A stretch of DNA of 5,023 bases from assembly GCA_017534365.1 (NCBI GenBank), contig JAFWCS010000124.1:1-5023 (forward strand), read 5' to 3'. Under the pieces are notes generated by a model. The model made no database searches. It saw nothing but the letters and a program-made list of their open reading frames with translations, and had not been told where the DNA came from. Positions 1-4,662 of the stretch are shown piece by piece. This stretch comes from Clostridia bacterium. GTDB taxonomy: Bacteria > Bacillota > Clostridia > Oscillospirales > Acutalibacteraceae. Made by a program: the position numbers and the translations under genes. Each line of letters starts with the position of its first letter. The first letter of the stretch is position 1.

Positions 1-222
1 CTCGCGGATCCGGCGTCGCCTGCGCTGGAAGCGTATCTCCGTGTCTTCGATTTCTCGAACCTGTACCCGGATGAGAAGGAAGAAACCCCGGACCGCGTGA
101 CGATGCTTACGGAAAACCGGACACACATCCTGGAACTGTATCACATTTTTACAGATTGGCTGCGCGCGCAGATGGAACGATATGACGGCGCAACGAACGT
201 GCTGCGCATCCGCGGCAGATAA
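1..222 (+). CDS. C-terminal end of an unidentified protein (5' truncated by window)
   Basis: Frame 1 is open from the first base to a TAA at 220-222 and gives 73 residues. The segment looks like a real soluble protein: it is mostly charged and amphipathic (for example FDFSNLYPDEKEETPDR, then a probable helix around HILELYHIFTDWLRAQMERY) and ends in the basic tail LRIRGR. G+C is high in third codon positions, as in the GH95 gene downstream. I do not recognise the family from this tail, and no signal, membrane segment or catalytic motif is visible. No convincing intrinsic terminator follows within 80 bases. A nearby repeat copy starts at 249. The coding call is fairly firm; the function is unknown. 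Confidence 0.7.
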   Translation, partial: LADPASPALEAYLRVFDFSNLYPDEKEETPDRVTMLTENRTHILELYHIFTDWLRAQMERYDGATNVLRIRGR

Positions 223-248
223 AGAAAAACGATTCTATTAAAAGTGTG

Positions 249-288
249 ATAAGCAGGCGAAGAAGGCACAGCTGGATCTTCCCGGATC
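249..288. repeat. Direct repeat, copy A
   Basis: The segment beginning ATAAGCAGGCGAAGAAGGC matches 643-661 at 18 of 19 bases. A weaker match then continues to a shared GGATC (here 284-288). Over about 39 bases roughly three quarters of positions agree if one gap is allowed. Copies A and B lie in the same orientation, about 394 bases apart, on either side of the minus-strand gene remnant and its terminator. This could be a dispersed short repeat or a residue of duplication. Confidence 0.5.
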
Positions 289-324
289 TGCATCTGCATA
301 GACGGAACCCACGCGTCAGTCAAT

Positions 325-365
325 AAAAAATCGGCAGATTTTTGGATGAACCCAAAATCTGCCGA
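325..365 (-). terminator. Rho-independent terminator on the minus strand
   Basis: Bases 331-342 (TCGGCAGATTTT) are perfectly complementary to 354-365, giving a 12-bp stem. It extends by GG/CC (344-345 with 351-352) past one mismatch, leaving a five-base loop. On the plus strand six A residues (325-330) directly precede the stem, so a minus-strand transcript would have a strong hairpin followed by six U residues. The plus-strand side has no T tract (GAAGAAAAAA follows), so this terminates minus-strand transcription. It lies 64 bases past the TAA of the protein-tail remnant at 430-552, the expected place for that gene's terminator. Confidence 0.75.
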
Positions 366-429
366 AGAAAAAATCACTGTGGAGACACGAACGACCAACG
401 ATAATATGCTTATTCGTTGCAGACCGCCT

Positions 430-552
430 TTAATCCTTCAGGCACCCGATCGGCACGACATATACGCCGTCGTCTCTCCGGTATGCATACTTTCCGGTTC
501 CGACCAGCGCCATATACACATTCCGGGAAGAGAAATCAACTGTTTCCGACGA
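430..552 (-). pseudogene. Remnant of a minus-strand gene: conserved-looking C-terminus only
   Basis: Reading the minus strand, the last ~40 codons before a TAA (complement of 430-432) look like the end of a genuine protein, with stretches such as SRNVYMALVGTGKYAYRR and DDGVYVVPIGCLKD. A strong terminator in the right orientation follows 64 bases later, which supports a true gene end. Upstream in the same frame (complement of about 560-720) the translation loses protein-like character, with several cysteines and serine/proline-rich low-complexity text. No promoter or ribosome binding site is evident. I cannot assign a family with confidence. The frame stays open to 723, so a short intact protein is formally possible, but I think it unlikely. 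Confidence 0.4.
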
Positions 553-642
553 TTGGTGAATTGCTGCATATTTCATTATGTTGATCCATACAAAAAACAG
601 AAGGAAAGTCCTCTCTGAGCATTTCAGATCCCGCGCTGCAGC

Positions 643-681
643 ATAAGCAGGAGAAGAAGGCGAGGCAGGACTTTTGGGATC
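643..681. repeat. Direct repeat, copy B
   Basis: ATAAGCAGGAGAAGAAGGC here differs from copy A at a single base, followed by a diverged stretch ending in a shared GGATC. Copy B sits on the 5' side of the minus-strand remnant and copy A on its 3' side. No target-site duplication or terminal inverted repeat was found to define a mobile element. Confidence 0.5.
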
Positions 682-867
682 CGTGCAGACAGAAAACACA
701 CCGGAATAAACGTGAAGATGCAATCAATTTTTTCTCCAAACCTGAGTGAATATGTTTTTTCTCGTGTCCCGGGATCGCTCCAAAATACATATTCGTTTAG
801 TGAATACTTATTGATTGCTTGGCTATAGAGTACTACCGGGTTGCGTGGAGCGTGATGAATTCGGAGC

Positions 868-901
868 CGCTGCGGGCGCAGCGCAAGCGTCAGATCTGAC
901 G
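868..901. promoter_or_regulatory. Hairpin and 14-bp palindrome in the GH95 leader (candidate operator)
   Basis: CGCTGC at 868-873 pairs with GCAGCG at 878-883 across a GGGC loop. Four bases later, 888-901 (CGTCAGATCTGACG) is a perfect 14-bp palindrome. Both lie 23 to 56 bases before the first ATG of the GH95 gene. A two-fold symmetric site here is the usual place for a repressor such as a LacI- or GntR-type sugar regulator, but no regulator gene is in view and the motif does not match a consensus I know. A promoter is not clear; TATAGA at 824-829 is the best -10-like hexamer but lacks a good -35. Confidence 0.4.
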
Positions 902-923
902 GCGGATTGAGGAAAGAGAGGGG

Positions 924-1226
924 ATGTGCGTGGGCATGATTCAAAAGCTGAAAATGACGATCAGCATTCTTCTGGTCCTCATGACAGGCGGTGGTTTTTT
1001 TACGGGCATATGGAATGTATTGAAGGCAGGTGACGTGACAATGATCCGCAACGAACATACAAAATCCTTCTCCACGGTCTTCACCGAGCTTGTGCCGTAT
1101 CCGAATACCGAGGAAGGTCGGCGGAGCTGGCAGGAGGGCATGGTGACCGGAAACGGGGAAAACGGCGCGGTCTGCGCCGGAGCTCCCTATAACGATACGC
1201 TGATCTATCAGAACATCCGCTTCTGA
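924..1226 (+). CDS. GH95 glycoside hydrolase, N-terminal fragment of a frameshifted gene
   Basis: This 100-residue frame holds the start of the GH95 N-terminal beta-sandwich domain. Around residues 55-97 it reads ELVPYPNTEEG, SWQEGMVTGNGENGAVCAG and DTLIYQNI, matching the usual 'effective, gives a good name/gallery of GNG..GA...G' opening of the family, where W..G...GNG..GA is the signature. The frame ends at TGA 1224-1226, and the next frame begins at the overlapping ATG 1226 and continues the same domain. Start choice is open. ATG 924 has GAGGA at 909-913 and gives a lysine-led hydrophobic segment (about residues 12-32) that could be a signal peptide or anchor without an obvious AxA cleavage site. 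ATG 1041 has AGGTGA at 1028-1033, seven bases away, and gives a cytosolic enzyme starting MIRNEHTK. I slightly favour 1041. Confidence 0.75.
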   Translation: MCVGMIQKLKMTISILLVLMTGGGFFTGIWNVLKAGDVTMIRNEHTKSFSTVFTELVPYPNTEEGRRSWQEGMVTGNGENGAVCAGAPYNDTLIYQNIRF

Positions 1227-3559
1227 TGCCGACCAATGATCCGCGTCGGATACCGGATGAAGTCACCGGCGAACTGGAAGAGGCGCGGCAGGCCGTGATC
1301 AACGGCGACGACACGTGGGATATCCACGGCCGAAACGCGACCTATTTTTACGCTTTCCATCCGGGTCACGTGCTGCGCATGACGGCAAAGAAGCTCCTTT
1401 ACCACGATTATATCCGATGGACGGACTTTGAGACTGCGGAAATCGGCGTGCGCTATACCGATATCGGCGGCGCCTGGGAGCGCCGCACCTTTTCGTCAAG
1501 AGCGGACAACGTCACCATCACGAAGATTTCGAAATCCAGTCTCGGCGCAAAGATCAATCTGACCTTGTCGCTGGACGACTGCTGGTCGCTGCGCAACTGG
1601 GGCAACGGCGGTGAAAAGGATATGCGCTATAAAAAGCTGGTGGACGAAAACGCTGACTTTATCGCGCAGATCGCTCACTACCCCTCCTATGAAAACAGCG
1701 AGCTGAAAAACGGCGGCTATTGCGGCCTGACGCGTGTGATCGCGCAGGGCGGCAAAAAGGAGCGCGTGGTGCTCGACGAAAGCAACGATTCCGAAAACGT
1801 GGCGAGGGACAAAAACCCCGCCATCAGGATTACCGGCGCAGACGCCGTCTATCTGATCACAAAAAGCGACCGCACGTTCGACATGGGGCGCATGGAGGAC
1901 TTCGCGGCGGCAGAGCATTATGAACTGCTGGACCGGCTGAACGATGAGACCTGCGCCGTCGCTGAAAAATACAGCCGGAGCGGCGCGTTCGACTACGACG
2001 CGGCGCTGCGTCCCCACGCTGAAAAACAGTCAGCGCTGTTCAATACGGTGCGCATCGACCTGGGCGACGATAAAAAAGAGGCGCTGCCGAACGAATATCT
2101 GATCCGCATGCAGCAAAAGAGCAAGACGCTGCTGGCCTCCATGGTGGAGCGCGCCTATAATCAGGGCAGATATGTGCAGATCTGCTGTGCGGGAGAATCC
2201 TTCCCACGGCTGTACGGTATGTGGACGGGAGAATGGAACCCGAGCTGGCGCGGCATCTACACGATGGATGCGAACGTCAACCTGCAGGCCTCCGGCATGA
2301 ACACCGGCAATCTGCGTGAAGCCGGCATCGGCTATATCAAATTCGTGCTCCGACAGATCCCGGACTGGGAAGAAAACGCCGCCAAAACCTACGGCATGAC
2401 GGACGCGATCCAGGTGCCCGTGAATACCGACGGCGACCGGGCTATGATGGTGGAGTATAACCGCTGGTATCCCTTCCAGTATTGGAATGCCGGCGCGAGC
2501 TGGATGCTGCTGCCCATCTTTGAATTCTGGCAGTGTTTCGGAAACACGGAGATCGAATACAATGGAGAAACGCTGGATCTGGAGCGCGATATCCTTTTGC
2601 CGCTTCTGACGAAGCAGGCGAATTTCTGGCAGCAGCTCTGTACGCCGGAATACTTTACGGATGCAGCGGGCAACGCGCGGTATGAGGCCGGCAAAACCGC
2701 GCTGAACGAGGGCGAAAAATACCTGATCATCCCGTCCTATTCTCCTGAAAACGAACCGGCGAACTATCATTCCCCCATCACCGCCAACGCCGCGATGGAT
2801 ATCGCCGCTGCAAAAGACGGTCTGCGGATGACCGTGGAGATGGAAAAAAAGTTGCAGGCGCCGGGCTATGAAGCGCGGGTCGCAAAATGGGAAGCGCTTG
2901 CCGCGCTGCTGCCGGATTATCAGTTTGACGAGACCGGCGCGCTGTGCGAATGGGCGATGAAGGAATATGAAGAGAACAATAAGCATCGTCATATCAGCCA
3001 TCTCTACGCCGCATGGCCCGCGTATGAAACGCAAAGCAATCCCGCCCTTGTCGCCGCCTGCAATCAGGCGATCGAAAACCGCAACCGCGAAAACGAGGGT
3101 GAAGACGACACCGCCTCTCACGGCTGGGTGCATAAGGCGCTGGTGGCGGCGCGACTGAAAAATGCGGACTCCGCCTGTCATTCCCTGTATATGCTTATGG
3201 CGGATCATCTCTATTATACGTCGCTGATGACCGACCACTATACGCACAACAGCTGGGGCGTGTTTTGCACCGACACCTCCATCGGGACGGTCGGCATGAT
3301 CGATGAAATGCTGCTTTACTCCAATACCGGCGTGATCGAGGCGCTGCCCGCTCTGCCCGACGCATGGCAGACCGGCAGCATCCAGGGGCTGCGCGCCAGA
3401 ACGAACGCGCAGGTCGATCTGGCCTGGACGGCCGATACCGTCACCGTCATGGTGCACAGCGACCAGGCGCAGGAGCTCCTTGTCAGTGTCTGCGGCGGTG
3501 AAAGCCGGACGCTGACGCTGGCTGCGGGCGAAACAAAACAGCTGACGCTGGACAGATAA
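1226..3559 (+). CDS. GH95 family glycoside hydrolase (alpha-L-fucosidase/alpha-L-galactosidase type), catalytic part
   Basis: These 777 residues carry most of a GH95 enzyme, a family of inverting hydrolases that release terminal alpha-L-fucose or alpha-L-galactose from glycans. Rough domains are the rest of the N-terminal beta-sandwich (1-260), an (alpha/alpha)6 barrel (about 275-690) and a C-terminal beta domain (700-777). Landmarks are GEWNPSWRG (336-343), DANVNLQ with N350 and N352 (equivalent to N421 and N423 of Bifidobacterium AfcA), SPEN with E508 (general acid, E566), HRHISHLY (587-594), HGWVHKAL, CTDTSIG with D683 (D766), and ALPALPDAW (706-714), then GSIQGLRAR. All catalytic residues are present. 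The residue matching AfcA H419 is D348, so the exact sugar is uncertain. ATG 1226 has no ribosome binding site and overlaps the upstream stop as TGATG. Restoring one base joins both frames into an 878-residue protein (839 from ATG 1041), a normal family length. It is probably a degradative enzyme for host or plant glycans. Confidence 0.85.
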   Translation: MPTNDPRRIPDEVTGELEEARQAVINGDDTWDIHGRNATYFYAFHPGHVLRMTAKKLLYHDYIRWTDFETAEIGVRYTDIGGAWERRTFSSRADNVTITKISKSSLGAKINLTLSLDDCWSLRNWGNGGEKDMRYKKLVDENADFIAQIAHYPSYENSELKNGGYCGLTRVIAQGGKKERVVLDESNDSENVARDKNPAIRITGADAVYLITKSDRTFDMGRMEDFAAAEHYELLDRLNDETCAVAEKYSRSGAFDYDAALRPHAEKQSALFNTVRIDLGDDKKEALPNEYLIRMQQKSKTLLASMVERAYNQGRYVQICCAGESFPRLYGMWTGEWNPSWRGIYTMDANVNLQASGMNTGNLREAGIGYIKFVLRQIPDWEENAAKTYGMTDAIQVPVNTDGDRAMMVEYNRWYPFQYWNAGASWMLLPIFEFWQCFGNTEIEYNGETLDLERDILLPLLTKQANFWQQLCTPEYFTDAAGNARYEAGKTALNEGEKYLIIPSYSPENEPANYHSPITANAAMDIAAAKDGLRMTVEMEKKLQAPGYEARVAKWEALAALLPDYQFDETGALCEWAMKEYEENNKHRHISHLYAAWPAYETQSNPALVAACNQAIENRNRENEGEDDTASHGWVHKALVAARLKNADSACHSLYMLMADHLYYTSLMTDHYTHNSWGVFCTDTSIGTVGMIDEMLLYSNTGVIEALPALPDAWQTGSIQGLRARTNAQVDLAWTADTVTVMVHSDQAQELLVSVCGGESRTLTLAAGETKQLTLDR

Positions 3560-3566
3560 TCCGTAG

Positions 3567-3587
3567 GCAGGAACGCTGCGCTTTTTT
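3567..3587 (+). terminator. Weak candidate terminator after the GH95 gene
   Basis: Eight bases after the GH95 TAA, GCAG (3567-3570) can pair with CTGC (3576-3579) across a five-base loop, followed two bases later by six T residues (3582-3587). The position and T tract are right, but a four-base stem is short for an efficient terminator. Confidence 0.35.
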
Positions 3588-3625
3588 CGATCACGTGCGA
3601 CTGCGATGAAGCGCGCAAGCAAAAC

Positions 3626-3667
3626 GGCAGCTTGACTGACAATCTTGTTTTTGGGGGGCTGCCTTTT
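3626..3667 (+). terminator. Second candidate terminator, long-loop hairpin
   Basis: GGCAGC at 3626-3631 is complementary to GCTGCC at 3658-3663, followed directly by TTTT (3664-3667). The 26-base loop contains a T5G6 run and can fold in competing ways. It may be a back-up terminator for the GH95 transcript or part of the structured repeat-like block that follows. Confidence 0.35.
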
Positions 3668-3687
3668 CAGATTGGAATTCATACAGA

Positions 3688-3752
3688 GCGACAGTCCGTT
3701 GGACTGTCGTGACCGCTGACGACCAAGCGCCCGCAGGCGCGCGAATCGATTC
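3688..3752. repeat. Hairpin-rich intergenic element
   Basis: Three symmetric units lie within 65 bases. CGACAGTCC (3689-3697) and GGACTGTCG (3701-3709) form a perfect 9-bp stem with a three-base loop, extendable by a G-T pair (3688/3710). GCGCC (3727-3731) pairs with GGCGC (3736-3740) around CGCA. GAATCGATTC (3743-3752) is a perfect 10-bp palindrome. None has a T tract, so they are not simple terminators. The arrangement resembles REP/MITE-like or other short dispersed intergenic repeats, but with one copy in view that is an inference. Confidence 0.45.
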
Positions 3753-3814
3753 CCGTACCCTGCTCCATGAAAGAAACCTGATTTGTTTAATATAGTTATC
3801 ATTTTCTTTATCTC

Positions 3815-3886
3815 TATTGAGAACTTGACTGATAATTGCATGAAGATCTCAATAATATAAATAAAAATGCTTGAAGGTGCAATTAT
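3815..3886. promoter_or_regulatory. Nested inverted repeats in an AT-rich upstream region
   Basis: TATTGAGAACT (3815-3825) and AGATCTCAATA (3844-3854) are inverted repeats matching at 10 of 11 positions. ATAATTGCA (3832-3840) is perfectly inverted by TGCAATTAT (3878-3886). A third related word, TGCAATTA, lies at 3944-3951 beside a TTGACA box. No T tract follows, so these look like binding sites or a regulatory fold rather than a terminator. They lie 105 to 176 bases before the ATG at 3991. The block 3766-3990 holds no gene and is much richer in A+T than its neighbours. Confidence 0.4.
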
Positions 3887-3932
3887 AAGAAGAAAGAATG
3901 TGTTAAAATGTGAAACTAATCGATTGAATTTC

Positions 3933-3964
3933 TTGACAAAATGTGCAATTAATGATGTGCTACA
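3933..3964 (+). promoter_or_regulatory. Possible promoter for the stub gene at 3991
   Basis: TTGACA at 3933-3938 is a perfect -35 hexamer. At the ideal 17-base spacing the -10 would be TGTGCT (3956-3961), which is poor. TACAGT at 3961-3966, preceded by TGC, is a better extended -10 but sits 22 bases away. Only the -35 box is convincing. Confidence 0.25.
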
Positions 3965-3990
3965 GTTGCCTGAAGAAAGGAGACCGCACG

Positions 3991-4128
3991 ATGTACAGAA
4001 ACGCAATCGCAAGTCTTGTAAAATGGAATAGCAATAAAAGAAGAAAGCGGAAAGAGGAAAGAGATCTCGATTTTTTCGGAGAATATATGAATACTGCCAA
4101 TGCGCGATGTTTTCGGCTTTCTGTCTGA
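3991..4128 (+). pseudogene. N-terminal stub resembling an AAA-type ATPase, truncated
   Basis: A near-ideal ribosome binding site (AAAGGAGA, 3976-3983) lies eight bases before ATG 3991. The first residues, MYRNAIASLVKWNSNKRRK, resemble the opening of bacterial AAA ATPases that begin 'MYR.A...L..WK....RKPL' and then carry 'RGARQVGKT'. After residue 19 the similarity stops: there is no PL, Walker A or any later motif, and the frame ends at TGA 4126-4128 after 45 codons. The end of the frame overlaps the start of the ATC hydrolase remnant in another frame. I read it as a retained start region whose body was lost by deletion, which joined it to the neighbouring gene. A real 45-residue basic peptide cannot be excluded. 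The family assignment rests on a short match from memory and is tentative. Confidence 0.4.
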
Positions 4129-4541
4129 ACCTTCCCGACGGACAGCCGCTTGATAAAATGACCGACTATTACCGCGATTCGATGATGACCGGCGCGATGC
4201 GGTGGTTTTGCAGACGGAGCGGCAGGAAAAAGTTCGGGAAAAAGGACGTTGACAAGATGAAGAGAACGGCGGCGCTCAAAGCGGCGGACCGGAACAAATA
4301 CTCGTGGAATATGGAGTATCTTCCATATCCGGACGGCGCCGGATATGAGGCGCGGTTCGATCGATGCGGCATCTGCACGCTGATGAAAGAGCTCGGGCTG
4401 GAAGCGTATATCCCGGCGATGTGCCGGCTCGATTATACGATGAGCGAAGCGGGCAAGACCGACGTTTTCGTCAGGAACTAGACGCTTGCGTCAGGCGGTC
4501 CGTACTGCGATTGCGGATACAAAAAGAAAGGCCGCGTATGA
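4107..4541 (+). pseudogene. ATC hydrolase-family protein, 5'-truncated and interrupted by in-frame TAG
   Basis: The frame encodes the C-terminal two thirds of an L-2-amino-thiazoline-4-carboxylic acid hydrolase-family protein, named for the Pseudomonas enzyme that opens the thiazoline ring on the way to L-cysteine. The role of Clostridial members is unclear. Visible family features are AADRNKYSWNMEYLPYPDG, RCGICTLMKELGLEAYIPAM and CRLDYTMSEAG. The frame stops at TAG 4479-4481, but the same frame continues past it with TLASGGPYCDCGYKKKGRV to TGA 4539-4541. This is the expected conserved cysteine-containing C-terminus, so the TAG is an interruption rather than the natural end. ATG 4107 has no ribosome binding site, and roughly the first third of the usual ~200-residue protein is missing. 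Upstream lies the ATPase-like stub in another frame. The gene is most probably inactive. Confidence 0.7.
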
Positions 4542-4551
4542 AAAGTAAGTC

Positions 4552-4580
4552 TTGATCATAGCGGGCGATTCTGCTATACT
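4552..4580 (+). promoter_or_regulatory. Strong vegetative (SigA-type) promoter
   Basis: TTGATC (4552-4557) and TATACT (4575-4580) are separated by exactly 17 bases, and TGC directly before the -10 makes it an extended -10 promoter. Transcription should start near 4587, giving a leader of about 76 bases before ATG 4663. It starts just after the decayed ATC hydrolase gene, so the secreted-protein gene has its own transcription unit. Confidence 0.75.
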
Positions 4581-4587
4581 GGACGAG

Positions 4588-4645
4588 GGGATCGGATACC
4601 CGCGCCGCGCATTGACGAATGCCGGAAACTCCGCGGCTGATCCTC
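4588..4645 (+). other. Possible long-range hairpin in the mRNA leader
   Basis: GGGGATC (4588-4594 region) can pair with GATCCTC (4639-4645) through seven base pairs including one G-U. This would close a ~45-base loop and end just before the ribosome binding site AAAGGGG (4649-4655). It might affect translation. No known riboswitch consensus is recognisable. Confidence 0.2.
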
Positions 4646-4662
4646 CCGAAAGGGGTATGCTT

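Larger units (their letters stand above)
223..923. other. Gene-poor spacer with degenerate sequence
   Basis: No open frame here has both a plausible start site and protein-like composition. The recognisable items are two direct-repeat copies (249-288 and 643-681), a minus-strand terminator (325-365), a minus-strand protein-tail remnant (430-552), and a hairpin plus palindrome just before the GH95 gene (868-901). The rest, especially 690-860, is lower in G+C than the flanking genes and shows nothing I can name. The overall picture is decayed former coding sequence. Confidence 0.5.

Noticed and set aside
346..618. A 90-codon plus-strand frame
   Set aside because: It begins inside the minus-strand terminator hairpin, has no ribosome binding site and does not read like a protein. 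The opposite strand explains the segment better.
718..828. A 36-codon plus-strand frame starting MQSIFSPNLSEYVF
   Set aside because: There is no ribosome binding site and no supporting context; it is too short to judge.
1496..2017. A 173-codon minus-strand frame
   Set aside because: It is antisense to the conserved GH95 N-terminal domain, with no start signal or domain.
3721..3766. Resemblance of GAATCGATTCCCGTACCC...CTCCA to the 3' end of a tRNA, and so a possible tRNA gene or attachment site
   Set aside because: The T-arm stem does not pair in the required positions and no matching 5' acceptor strand lies upstream. The GCGCC/GGCGC hairpin and 10-bp palindrome account for the symmetry.
3943..3990. 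An upstream ATG at 3943 extending the stub gene
   Set aside because: It has no ribosome binding site and falls in the AT-rich control region. ATG 3991 has an ideal AGGAG spacing and gives the ATPase-like N-terminus.
2030..4012. A 660-codon open frame on the minus strand
   Set aside because: It lies mostly antisense to the GH95 gene, whose plus-strand product has clear family motifs. The minus translation is rich in Arg, His and Gln with no recognisable domains, as expected of a shadow frame in GC-rich coding DNA.
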